DNA from: Mycolicibacterium sp. CBMA 247
GTDB lineage: Bacteria > Actinomycetota > Actinomycetes > Mycobacteriales > Mycobacteriaceae
Reading direction: 5' to 3'
Length of the DNA: 64,000 bases
Assembly: GCF_009729095.1 (NCBI RefSeq)
Contig: NZ_VTGX01000004.1
Location: 372,001 to 436,000 of the forward strand
The position numbers were made by a program, and so were the translations under genes. The notes under the pieces are model-generated. The model was not told the DNA's origin and ran no database searches. It worked only from the letters and a program-made list of their open reading frames with translations. Positions 35,188 through 43,765 of this stretch are shown piece by piece. Each line of letters begins with the position of its first letter. Within the stretch, counting starts at the first letter, position 1.

Positions 35188-35202
35188 ACGGTTCAGTTCC
35201 GT
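35188..35202. promoter_or_regulatory. TetR operator, site 2
   Basis: ACGGTTCAGTTCCGT, an imperfect copy with outer arms ACGG/CCGT and the same GAGACGG left flank and CCGTTT right flank as site 1. It ends 17 bp before the hydrolase start and just ahead of its GGAGGAG ribosome site, so a bound repressor would block that promoter. Confidence 0.55.
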
Positions 35203-35219
35203 TTCGTTAAGGAGGAGAC

Positions 35220-36431
35220 ATGAAGTTCCTATTCGACGACGAGTCGTTCTCATTCGAAACGCTCCGCGCAGCCGGCTACGCCAACGCCGGCGGCGCCGAT
35301 CTGGGCGAGATCCTCGTCACCGCCCGCGCCATACCGGAGGGCGATGAGGCGGCATGGCACCGCGAATGGAAGGCGACGGCGCAACGCGTCGAGGCGCTCG
35401 GCCGTCAATCGTTGGCCGCCGGTCATGCGGTCAGCGCGCGTGAGGCACTGCTGCGCGCGTCGAACTACTACCGCACCGCCGAGTTCTACCTCCGCGAGGA
35501 TCCTGCCCACGACCCCGAGCGCCAGGAGCTGTTCACCCGCTCGCGCGAGACCTTCCTGGACGCAATGGCGTTGTTCGACTTCGGTTTCGAACGCATCGCG
35601 ATCCCCTACCAGGACACCACACTGCCGGGATACCTCTACCTGGTCGATGATTCCGGACGCCCCCGACCCACCGTCATCTTCAACGGTGGATACGACTCCA
35701 CGCTCGAAGAGTCCTACGTCGCGCTCGCCGCCGCAGCGCTGGCGCGCGGGTACAACGTGCTGGCGTTCGACGGGCCCGGCCAAGGCGCCGCATTACGGGA
35801 ACAGGGCCTGACGCTGCGGCCCGACTGGGAGGCAGCACTGACCCCGGTGGTGGACTTCGCACTCACCCGGCCCGAGATCGCGCCCGGGGCGATCGCCGTC
35901 TTCGGCTACAGCCTGGGCGGCTATCTGGTGGCCCGCGCGGCGGCCTTCGAAAACCGGCTCGCCGCGGTGATTCTCAACGACGGCGTGTACAACTTCTATA
36001 CGGCAATGGCCAACATGACGCCGCCGTTCCTCACCCGCTGGATCGACGAAGGTAACGACGAGGCCGCCGAGGCAGTGCTCGGCCTGCTGACGGCGGTGAA
36101 CACCCAGGCCCGGTGGGCGGTACGAAACGGGCTGTGGGCCTTGGGAATCGACTCGGCCGCCGATCTGGCGCGCGCCTTCAAGTCCTACACGATCGCCGAC
36201 ATGGCCGACCGGATCACCGCCCCGACATTGGTGCTCGACGCCGAAAACGACCAGTTCTTCAAGGGTGAGCCTGCGCGGGCCGCCGAGGCGATGGTCAATG
36301 CGAAGACCACCCTGGTGACGCTTCATGAGGCCGACGGCGCCGGTGAGCACTGCCATATGGGTGCCGCGTCCCGCGCGAATCAGGTCATGTTCGACTGGCT
36401 CGACGAACAGATCGGCTACGGGATCGCCTGA
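35220..36431 (+). CDS. Alpha/beta hydrolase, FrsA / DHPON hydrolase-like
   Basis: 403 residues; ATG at 35220 with a strong GGAGGAG. An N-terminal helical cap of about 130 residues (with REALLRASNYYRTAEFYLRE) precedes the catalytic domain, as in the 2,6-dihydroxypseudooxynicotine hydrolase family. Nucleophile elbow FGYSLGGYL with Ser231, acid in LDAENDQFF, and His in GAGEHCHMG. It probably cleaves a C-C or ester bond. Control by the divergent TetR is very likely. The 3' end overlaps the convergent oxidoreductase gene by 16 bp. Confidence 0.88.
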   Translation: MKFLFDDESFSFETLRAAGYANAGGADLGEILVTARAIPEGDEAAWHREWKATAQRVEALGRQSLAAGHAVSAREALLRASNYYRTAEFYLREDPAHDPERQELFTRSRETFLDAMALFDFGFERIAIPYQDTTLPGYLYLVDDSGRPRPTVIFNGGYDSTLEESYVALAAAALARGYNVLAFDGPGQGAALREQGLTLRPDWEAALTPVVDFALTRPEIAPGAIAVFGYSLGGYLVARAAAFENRLAAVILNDGVYNFYTAMANMTPPFLTRWIDEGNDEAAEAVLGLLTAVNTQARWAVRNGLWALGIDSAADLARAFKSYTIADMADRITAPTLVLDAENDQFFKGEPARAAEAMVNAKTTLVTLHEADGAGEHCHMGAASRANQVMFDWLDEQIGYGIA

Positions 36432-37561
36432 GGAGTCACCAGGAATTTCTCGCCGGTCGCCTTCTTCAGGTAGCTGTTGAACGCGTCGGGCTGGAGCAGG
36501 CCGGCCAGCGAGACCTCTTGGGTGTAGGCACTCGCGAACGTCGTGGTGAGCTCCGCGGCCACGCGGGCCCGAAGCCTGATGATGGTCTCCGCCCCGGCAC
36601 CGACGAGAAACGGGGTGAGCAGCCAGCCGCCCACGCCCCACGCCATGCCGAAGTTTCTGGTGAGGACGGTGGGGCCGGTGTCGAGGCTGCCGTAGATGTA
36701 CACCTGCTTGTGCACGGCCGACCCGTATCGGGAGTACTGCGTCGCGGTCTCGTTGGCCGCCTGCTCCATGCCGTTGAGGATCTGGCTGGCCAGCGTGCCG
36801 CCGCCGGTGGCGTCGAACGCCAGCGTCGCCGACGTCGCTTTGAGCGCTTCGAGGAGATCGGCCTCGAATGATGGTGACGCCGAATTGCAGACGTGGGCTG
36901 CTCCCTGGTTGCGCAGGATCTCTTCCTGTTCGGCCTTGCGGACGATGTTGACCAGCGGCACCCCGTCGGCGAGGCAGAGCTTGAGCAGCATCTGGCCGAG
37001 ATTGGACGCCGCGGCCGTGTGCACCAGAGCCGAATGTCCTTCGCGGCGCATGGTTTCCAGCATTCCCAGCGCCGTGAGCGGGTTGACGAACGACGAGGCG
37101 CCGTCCTTCGCGGTAGCTCCCTCGGGCAGGACCAAGCAGGTGGCGGCGTTGACCACTCGATACTGCGCGTACATCCCGCCGCCGGCGATCCCCACCGTCT
37201 TGCCGAGCAGCGCTTGCGCCGGCGCCGATGCCCCCGCCGCCACCACGGTGCCCGCGCCTTCGTTGCCCACCGGAAGCGACGTGCCGACGCGTGCCGACAT
37301 ACCTGGCAGCGCTCCTGATGGCAGTGGTGCGGTGACGACGGGACGCTCTCGCGTGCCCGCGACCGTCGCCTTCGACATGTCAGCTCCGGGAATCAGCAGA
37401 CCCAGGTCCGACGGATTGACTGGCGACGCTTCGACCCGGACCACGACTTCATCGGCAGCCGGGGTGGGCACCGCCACCTCGTGCAGCGACAGCTCGAGCG
37501 TGCCGTCCGGTGTCACCAACGACCGCAATTCCAAAGCGGTCTTGGGTGGTGCTTCGGTCAT
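36416..37561 (-). CDS. Zinc-type / quinone-like MDR oxidoreductase
   Basis: 381 residues. MDR architecture: GroES-like N-terminal domain (ASPVNPSDLGLL; VGNEGAGTVVAAG) and a Rossmann domain (SALVHTAAASNLGQMLLKLC). Structural zinc cysteines are not apparent, so it is nearer the quinone oxidoreductase branch. It reduces a C=C or C=O bond with NADPH. Substrate unknown. The start at 37561 is an ATG. Confidence 0.85.
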   Translation of the reverse strand: MTEAPPKTALELRSLVTPDGTLELSLHEVAVPTPAADEVVVRVEASPVNPSDLGLLIPGADMSKATVAGTRERPVVTAPLPSGALPGMSARVGTSLPVGNEGAGTVVAAGASAPAQALLGKTVGIAGGGMYAQYRVVNAATCLVLPEGATAKDGASSFVNPLTALGMLETMRREGHSALVHTAAASNLGQMLLKLCLADGVPLVNIVRKAEQEEILRNQGAAHVCNSASPSFEADLLEALKATSATLAFDATGGGTLASQILNGMEQAANETATQYSRYGSAVHKQVYIYGSLDTGPTVLTRNFGMAWGVGGWLLTPFLVGAGAETIIRLRARVAAELTTTFASAYTQEVSLAGLLQPDAFNSYLKKATGEKFLVTPQAIP

Positions 37562-37816
37562 CGGCGTACCCCGTTTCAGCGGTCAAGGCCCTGGCTTGAA
37601 CACTACGTCCGTTGCGCTAGGTAGACCCGGGCATCCAAGACAGCACTTCGCGGTTCCGGCACCTTTCCTAGATTTAGGACAACTGTCCCAGTCATGCCAT
37701 ACCCTCTCCCCGTCTCAGCATTTTCTCAGATAGGGATCGATCGTGACGCTTTGTCTCACTCTGGCTAGAGCCGCACTCCTCGACCACGGCTGCGCCAAGA
37801 TCGGCTGCGAGTCCTG

Positions 37817-38173
37817 ATGCGAATGGTGTCGCAGTTCGCGATGTACGTCGCCGTCGGCTGTGCAAGCTCATTGGTTTTCCTGTCGCCGCCGACGGCCTTG
37901 GCCGACTCGGAAGATTGCCAGGAAACACTGATCGTCTATGACCCGCACGATCTGGTGTGGGATGAGGAGACGCTGCTGGATTTCGACACCTTGATCGAGG
38001 TCGAAGGCCTGGTGGATGAGTACACCGAACGGATCGACGAAGCCGTCGACTATGAGAGTGACAGCCTGGAGCCACCGGACGGAGTCAGCTCCGATGATCT
38101 GATAACCGAAGCCCAGTGGGAAATCTCGGATGCGATCGACCTCGGCCGCTCGATAGCGGGTTGCGATGACTGA
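37817..38173 (+). CDS. Small secreted acidic protein
   Basis: 118 residues with a signal peptide ending near TALADS (about residue 30). The mature part is very acidic (WDEETLLDFDTLIEVEGLVD) and has two Cys (EDCQET and the terminal AGCDD), probably one disulfide. It overlaps the next gene by 8 bp, so the two are co-translated. Family not recognised. Confidence 0.68.
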   Translation: MRMVSQFAMYVAVGCASSLVFLSPPTALADSEDCQETLIVYDPHDLVWDEETLLDFDTLIEVEGLVDEYTERIDEAVDYESDSLEPPDGVSSDDLITEAQWEISDAIDLGRSIAGCDD

Positions 38174-39125
38174 CAGTCACACTGGCCCGGACGCCCCTGA
38201 GCAGATGCAGCCCTCAGCAGAATGGCAACCGCCAGCTGCCTACACAGCCGGCGTGCCAAGTGCGCCTGCTTCTGGGCGCCGGTTCAGCCGAGGAGTGATC
38301 GTTGGGTTCAGTGCAGCTGTCCTGGTGGCTGTCATCGCCGTCGTCGGCTGGCTTGGCATTAGCCACTACATGAAAGGACGACCCTTTACTCTTACCGGCA
38401 CTTTGAGACTGGACGGTGGCGATTCGAACGTCGTGACCGGATCAAACTGCCGTGGAACCCGCGGCTACTCCGACATCGGTCCCGGTACCGCCGTCACCGT
38501 CGCCGACGAGGCGGGGACACTGTTGGCCAAAGGAACACTCGACGTCGGATACGGCGAATCCGACTGGTGCTCACTGCCTTTCCAGGTAGCCGACGTGCCG
38601 GGCGGTAAGCATTTCTACAAAGTTGAAGTAGCGCATCGCGGCGAGGTCAGCTACACCGAGGCGGAAGCCAAGGCCGGTGTGCACCTGCAACTGGGAGATA
38701 CCGAATCGCGTGAGAGCGGAGCATCCAAGCCTTCACCGTCCGGCTCCGCCCCACCGCCGCCCACGAGGCCCACGCCCCCAACGGCGAACACGTTGCGGCC
38801 GACAAGCACCGGCATGGTGTATATCACCACGAAGTCGGGCAAAACCCGCTGCCAGATCAGTGAATTCGAAGTTGACTGCGAAGCCCCGTTCACCAACACC
38901 CCGTACATCGACGGCTATCGGGCCAACGGCGTCCGGTTCACCGCCGACGGCCGCATCGACTGGGTGTCAGGCAACCTTGGTGACATCCCCACTGTCACCA
39001 TCGACTACCGCACCTACCGCGCGCTCAACTGGACCATCGATGCCAGATTCGACGGCACCACCTTCACCCACACGGGCTCAGGCCGCAGCATCTTCGTCAG
39101 CGTCGACAAGGTCGCCACGCGGTGA
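38166..39125 (+). CDS. Membrane-anchored extracytoplasmic protein
   Basis: 319 residues. A proline-rich cytoplasmic N-terminus, one transmembrane helix at about 43-66 (GVIVGFSAAVLVAVIAVVGW), then an extracytoplasmic domain with a Cys pair (GSNCRGTRGY and ESDWCSLPF), a Ser/Pro linker, and a second domain with another pair (KTRCQISEFEVDCEAPF). The shape fits mycobacterial envelope proteins with DUF-type lipid or ligand-binding modules. The overlapping small secreted protein upstream is probably its partner. No enzyme motif. Confidence 0.72.
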   Translation: MTDSHTGPDAPEQMQPSAEWQPPAAYTAGVPSAPASGRRFSRGVIVGFSAAVLVAVIAVVGWLGISHYMKGRPFTLTGTLRLDGGDSNVVTGSNCRGTRGYSDIGPGTAVTVADEAGTLLAKGTLDVGYGESDWCSLPFQVADVPGGKHFYKVEVAHRGEVSYTEAEAKAGVHLQLGDTESRESGASKPSPSGSAPPPPTRPTPPTANTLRPTSTGMVYITTKSGKTRCQISEFEVDCEAPFTNTPYIDGYRANGVRFTADGRIDWVSGNLGDIPTVTIDYRTYRALNWTIDARFDGTTFTHTGSGRSIFVSVDKVATR

Positions 39126-39375
39126 TTCCGGGGTCCCGTCCTGTGCTACACCCGCCCCGACACCTACTTCCTCCAAGGAATCGGTTGGCTGAGCCCAGCC
39201 CACGTCGCTGCCACGGACGGCATGTCGATGCGCACGATCTGCGGCAAGTAGCGCTGACTTCGCGAGCCGCCACGAACCTACGGGCCGGACGGAATCTGCC
39301 GAATTGAGCGGTCAGGCGCGCGCCGCTTGAGAAAATGACCCCGCCGATGGCACTACCGGGTCGAGGGGATGCCGC

Positions 39376-40158
39376 ATGCTCGAAGTGATCGACAAGGGGT
39401 CAACCACCGAATCGCATCCTGTCCCACTGCTCTTCGTTCACGGTGCTTGTATTGCAGCATGGTGCTGGGACGAGCATATTCTGGGCTTCTTCGCCGATAG
39501 GGGCTATCGCGCCGTCGCACTGAGCCTTCGTGGCCACGGCGCCAGTTCCTTGGCCAAGCCTCTCAATTCCTGTTCGATTGCCGACTACGTGGACGACGTA
39601 CACGCCGTGGTCGGCAAGCTAGGGGTCGCACCGGTGCTCATCGGTCATTCTCTGGGTTGTTGGGTCGTGCTGAACTACCTTGCGATGCACGGCGCCCCAG
39701 CGGGAGTTCTCATGGCGCCCGGCACACCGCAAGGATTACGACGATGGGCATTCCGCACCGTCCTGCGTCACCCGTGGCTTGTTCTGCGTACCAACACCTT
39801 CGGCAATCCAGCCGATCTATTTGGAACTCCGGCCTTGGCCCGTGAATTCGTATTCAGTGCACGCACCCCCGACTCGATCATCAAATCCTGTTCGGCCCGC
39901 TTGCAGCCCGAGAGCAGACGCGCCGCACGAGAAACGGTCAACCAACTTCCAGATCCTCGCCTTGTCACAGCGCCAATGTTTGTTCTCGGCGCAATGGACG
40001 ACGGCTCGCGAATCGACGGAGACGCGTCTGCTGTCGCCGGGATCTACCAGACAGATGTGGAGCTATTTCCCAACATGGGACACGTCATGATGCTCGAGCC
40101 TGGTTGGCAGGCCGTCGCCGAAAGTGTCAACGGCTGGCTGGCAACCCAAGGCCTATAG
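39376..40158 (+). CDS. Alpha/beta hydrolase
   Basis: 260 residues. Complete triad: oxyanion region FVHGACIAAWCW, nucleophile Ser92 in IGHSLGCWV, acid in LGAMDDGSRI, and His in NMGHVMMLEPGW. It is a lysophospholipase- or esterase-like enzyme of unknown substrate. The ATG at 39376 has a moderate AGGGGATG upstream. Codon use here is slightly less GC-rich than in the neighbouring genes. Confidence 0.85.
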   Translation: MLEVIDKGSTTESHPVPLLFVHGACIAAWCWDEHILGFFADRGYRAVALSLRGHGASSLAKPLNSCSIADYVDDVHAVVGKLGVAPVLIGHSLGCWVVLNYLAMHGAPAGVLMAPGTPQGLRRWAFRTVLRHPWLVLRTNTFGNPADLFGTPALAREFVFSARTPDSIIKSCSARLQPESRRAARETVNQLPDPRLVTAPMFVLGAMDDGSRIDGDASAVAGIYQTDVELFPNMGHVMMLEPGWQAVAESVNGWLATQGL

Positions 40159-40166
40159 CTGGGGCC

Positions 40167-40796
40167 CTAGAGCCGGCTGGCGGCGAAGTCGGCTGCCTGC
40201 GCGACCTTTCCGGACTGCACGTAGGACACGTGGGCGCCCATGTCCCAGCCGCCTTCCCAACAGATCGGGTCGGCCTGGTTGCACTGATCGATGGAGTTGG
40301 CGGCGTACTGCGGCGCTATCGCCGGCAGCGGTCCCCCAGCGAGCATGCCGGCGAAGCTGCTGTGCGGCGTACCGAACAGTGCGCTGGCCGCCACGTGATC
40401 GGCGATCTGCGGAGGCGTCACATTGGTGGCCGATTCAATGACCGCCGCACCCTGCGAGTAGCCGCCGAGCACCATCTTCGTGTTCGGACAGCTCGACGCG
40501 ATGGACTCGATGAGTGACCGCGCAGCGTCGGTGCCGGCCGGGGTGCTGGAGTTGAAGTCGTTGCTGGCCGGGTAATCGACCGCCGCTGCGTCGACGGTGC
40601 GCGGCGCCACCCGCGCACGCAGATCGTCGACGAACGGGCCACCGACACTGCCCAGGCCTGGCGGCTCGTCAGTGCCGCGGGCGAACACCACCTCGACGTC
40701 TGGACACGGCGCAGCCATTGCCGGCGCAGACGTGACCGTAGGGGCGGCTGCGGCCAGTGCTGCAAAGACCAAGAGCAGAGCGGGCTTGGTGGTCAT
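40167..40796 (-). CDS. Secreted cutinase (carbohydrate esterase 5 family)
   Basis: 209 residues from the ATG at 40796, beginning with a signal peptide (TTKPALLLVFAALAAAAPT, cleavage near AMAA). Cutinase signatures: CPDVEVVFARGTDEPPG at the mature N-terminus, the nucleophile GGYSQGAAVI, and CNQADPICW near the acid, with His in GAHVSYVQSG. Cys pairs fit the family's disulfides. It hydrolyses esters or lipids outside the cell. It is the last host gene before the integrated elements. Confidence 0.92.
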   Translation of the reverse strand: MTTKPALLLVFAALAAAAPTVTSAPAMAAPCPDVEVVFARGTDEPPGLGSVGGPFVDDLRARVAPRTVDAAAVDYPASNDFNSSTPAGTDAARSLIESIASSCPNTKMVLGGYSQGAAVIESATNVTPPQIADHVAASALFGTPHSSFAGMLAGGPLPAIAPQYAANSIDQCNQADPICWEGGWDMGAHVSYVQSGKVAQAADFAASRL

Positions 40797-40912
40797 ACCA
40801 ACCGATCGTAGGACGGCACGAAACACGGCCTGCCGGGATGTGCGGGATGTCCGCCGCATGTTCGACGTTGACCACCCGGCCGGGCCATAGCGCATCTAAC
40901 AGCACGAATGAC

Positions 40913-40938
40913 GGTGCCCCCAGTCGGACTCGAACCGA
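40913..40938. repeat. Left attachment site (attL), 26-nt copy of the tRNA 3' end
   Basis: Twenty-six bases are identical to 57039-57064, the T-arm and acceptor end of the tRNA gene at the right side. Homology ends at 40938, inside the T-stem. The host cutinase gene lies just left. This marks the left edge of the integrated DNA. Confidence 0.85.
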
Positions 40939-41079
40939 TATTGATGCCTAGATCGACTAGGCCACAACAGGTTTGCCTGCCCAAACACGTCACGGTATGT
41001 CACAGTAAATATCTGTAACTGTGGGCAGAATGTGGGCAATCGGTGGGCGCAGGTTCGACTGGTCTCTACGATCACCCAG

Positions 41080-42087
41080 ATGCATACCGAGGACGGGGCC
41101 GGGTCGCCTAATCAATCCGAGCCGACAGAGTCTCACTGGGACCTGATCGACAATCCCTCGGATGCCGACCTGCCAGAGACCCTCTATCACTACACAGATC
41201 TTCGAGGTGTTCAAGGCATCTGGGAGAACGGCGAGTTGTGGGGAACGAATGCACTCTTCCTGAACGACACATCGGAGGTCGAGCTTGGAACGCTCGTCAT
41301 CCAAAACGCCGTAAGTGAGCGCCAAAGAGATCTCTATAAGCAACTTGCCGAGTCTCTCAGTCGCGAGCTGGAAACGCGCCAAGCAGGCGACGCAGTAGAT
41401 GCGGACGCATTTGAGCACGAGCGTGGACCGGCGCAAGCCAAACTAGACGAGTTGAAATTCATTCAAGATGCAATCGACTACGTCAAGGACACCTCTAGCT
41501 TCATTACCTGTCTGACAGAACAACACGATCAGCTCAGCCAGTGGCGCGGATATGCCCGCGAGGGGTACTGCATCGGTTTCAAGACGACCGCACTTCTCGA
41601 GAACCTCCACGAGAACCTGGTAACGCGGCGCGTTCGGTACTACGACGCGGAAACAAATGCTGAGTACGCGCACCGCACCGTCGATATTGCGAGTCGCCTC
41701 CGAGCCGCCCTCCTGACATACCCTGACCTAGCCTCCGACGACGACACCATCAAGTTCATATTGGGAAAGAAGGCGCTGATCGACGCGTCATTCATTAAGG
41801 ACAGCAACTTTGCCGAGGAAAGTGAAGTGAGGATTGTCCACCCGACTGGGACAGCAGATCTCTTCACTCCTCACAGATATGGGATGGTCCCTCGAATCAA
41901 GATCCCGATAGTCCGGGATGCGGTTAAGTCTGTGCGAGTCGGACCAAGCGCACACGCCGAACTTAAGCAGAAGTCGCTCCAGATGTATCTGTTGGAAGTC
42001 CCATTCGGCGGCAAAGAGCCATTGCCTGTTGGAGAGCGCACACGTCCGGCCGTGTATGTGTCCAAGATTCCATACCGCGACTGGTGA
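41080..42087 (+). CDS. DUF2971 domain protein (element cargo)
   Basis: 335 residues from the ATG at 41080; a GTG at 41032 is also open. The N-terminal YHYTDLRGVQGIWENGELWG and NDTSEVELG are hallmarks of DUF2971, and SQWRGYAREGYCIGF follows. The family is scattered in genomic islands and sometimes fused to defence or signalling domains; its activity is not established to my knowledge. Codon use is less GC-rich than in host genes. It is the first gene inside the left att site and points away from it. Confidence 0.78.
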   Translation: MHTEDGAGSPNQSEPTESHWDLIDNPSDADLPETLYHYTDLRGVQGIWENGELWGTNALFLNDTSEVELGTLVIQNAVSERQRDLYKQLAESLSRELETRQAGDAVDADAFEHERGPAQAKLDELKFIQDAIDYVKDTSSFITCLTEQHDQLSQWRGYAREGYCIGFKTTALLENLHENLVTRRVRYYDAETNAEYAHRTVDIASRLRAALLTYPDLASDDDTIKFILGKKALIDASFIKDSNFAEESEVRIVHPTGTADLFTPHRYGMVPRIKIPIVRDAVKSVRVGPSAHAELKQKSLQMYLLEVPFGGKEPLPVGERTRPAVYVSKIPYRDW

Positions 42088-42485
42088 TCGGCCGCCCCGC
42101 CGACACCCACGCCAGGGGGCGATATCGAGTTCTCGCAGTCCTACTCGACCTGACCCCGCCCCAGTCAAGTTTCGCTGTCTGTAAGGAGTCTGGGGATTCT
42201 GCCGATATATCGGTGAAATCTCCCAGACCCGTACACATTGCGACTCCTGGCTGGGGCGGGGTCAGGTGGCGGGCACTGCCTTCGCGAGACCCCTACCCCC
42301 GGGTATGTGCAGGTCAGGCGTGTTGCGGTGGACGGTCCGGCGCAGGTATCCACTCGGGGCTGTTGAAGCCCGTCATGGTGGTCCTTGCCCGCAACGAAAG
42401 GTCTAAATACCGGGTTTGACGCCGGACCGTCTGGTCCGTGGTGGGGCTGCCTGAGCGAGTGAGCAGCCCTGGCCACGGAGGTTCA
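42088..42485. other. Gene-free stretch holding the nested inverted repeat
   Basis: About 400 bp with no supportable ORF on either strand. Apart from the inverted repeat at 42148-42267 I see nothing in it. Confidence 0.5.
42148..42267. repeat. Nested inverted repeat
   Basis: Three nested pairs: an outer perfect 17-bp pair (42148-42164 with 42251-42267), a middle pair GTCTGGG/CCCAGAC (42188-42194 with 42222-42228), and a central palindrome CCGATATATCGG (42202-42213). It lies between the convergent DUF2971 gene and capsid relic. It could be a terminator, a protein-binding site, or a small non-coding or mobile unit. Confidence 0.6.
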
Positions 42486-43762
42486 TTACTTGGAGTTGAG
42501 CAGCCGGAATGCGTTGGGGACCACGACATCGGCGCCGGTGCGGAACCACAGCAGGGCGCTGCGTTGGCCGGTGGGCCGGCGGTTGGTGCCGAACAGGTGC
42601 GGCACCAGCTCCAGGGTGGAGCCGATGCGGTCGGCGATTACGAACCCGTTGGCGAAGTCGCCGTACAACGCGATCTTGCTGCCGGTGCTGGTGGTCGCCA
42701 CCATGTTGGACAGCTCGTTGGCGGTGCGGCCGAGCAGCATCGGCGGGTTGTCCTGCAGGGCAGGGAACTTCAGCGAGCCGTTGTTGGTTTCCATCTGCCG
42801 CAGCACGTTGAGGATGCCGAGGTTGGCGCACCACTGCGCGCCGGCCTGGAATCGGGGCGGTAGCGCGTTCTGCAACGCGTACACGTCGCCCGATGCCAGC
42901 GTGGCGGCGGTCGCGGTGTCGACCGACGATGAGCCGCCGGTGAGCGCGGTGATGATGCCCTGGGTGCGGTGGTGCCGTTGCCGGTGGTGTAGGCCGTAGC
43001 CGTGAGCTGGTCGGCGCCGTCCTGCAGCAGCTTGCCCAGCTCTTGCATGAATCCGAGCGCGTCGCCTTCGACTTCGAAGCTGAACGGCACGAACGCATCA
43101 CCCTTGTAGACCGGGATGGCGGGGCAGGCCAGCGTCGGCGAGGCGTCGGCGACCTCGGCCGCCTCGGCGGTCCACTCGGCGGTCACCCCGGCCGACGTGA
43201 CGCCCTGCCCGGTGTCGTGGTGGTCTGCACGACGCGGCTGATCTGGCGCAGCGGGTTAGTGCTGCCGTTGGAGGTCAGCATGATCGCCGGGTCCAGCGTC
43301 AACGGCACCATGTAGCCACCGGCTGCATCCGACAGGCCCATAGCGCGCTGCTCGGTGTGCACGGCGTCGACGGCCCGGTACGCCTCGGCCTCTTGCGGGG
43401 TCCAGGTGAGGTGTCCGTGGGTCGGGTTGCCCAGCAGCGAAAGCCCGCTCATAGTGCTCGGAGCCGGCCGCCACGGCGTAGCGCTGCGCCCATGTCTGGG
43501 CCAGGGCGGGCCCGCTGTTCATCAGGCGCTCAACGAGTTCGGCACCGGCCGATTCCAGCCGGTTGGTGGCCACGGCGCGCTCTAGGGTTTGCATCGCGGT
43601 GTCGCGCTGCGCCAGCGCCGGGGTGCGGTCTTCGTTGCCGGCGTCGGGCCGGCCGTAGCCGGGCAAGCTGTGGCCTTCACCTTCGCTTCGGAACGTGCCG
43701 GAAGCGAGGCCTTGCACCAGGTCTCGGCGGGCAACGCTGCGCTGCTGCTCGCGCTCGCGCAA
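42486..43762 (-). pseudogene. Frameshifted HK97-fold major capsid gene, phiRv1/phiRv2-like
   Basis: Four reading-frame segments join into one capsid-like protein: about 43762-43430 (QTLERAVATNRLESAGAELV), 43452-43215 (GLSDAAGGYMVPLTLDPAIM), 43213-42965 (TAEWTAEAAEVADASPTLAC and GDAFVPFSFEVEG), and 42962-42486 (YALQNALPPRFQAGAQWCAN to the end). Three frameshifts, near 43430, 43215 and 42965, break it, and the N-terminus is cut by the preceding gene's end. AGGYMVPLTLDP, WTAEAAEVADASPTL and VPFSFEVEG are typical of the HK97-like capsids in phiRv1/phiRv2. It is the only structural gene left in the left element. Confidence 0.78.
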
Positions 43763-43765
43763 CGC

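Noticed and set aside
40939..40975. tRNA-like hairpin (GCCTA / TAGGC around a 7-nt loop) next to the left att T-arm
   Set aside because: No 5' acceptor strand or D-arm can be found upstream and the T-stem's first pair is mismatched; it is more likely an att arm site or chance palindrome.
42770..43186. Separate small phage genes in 42.5-43.8 kb
   Set aside because: The successive frames read together as one continuous capsid-like protein broken by three frameshifts, so they are one pseudogene.
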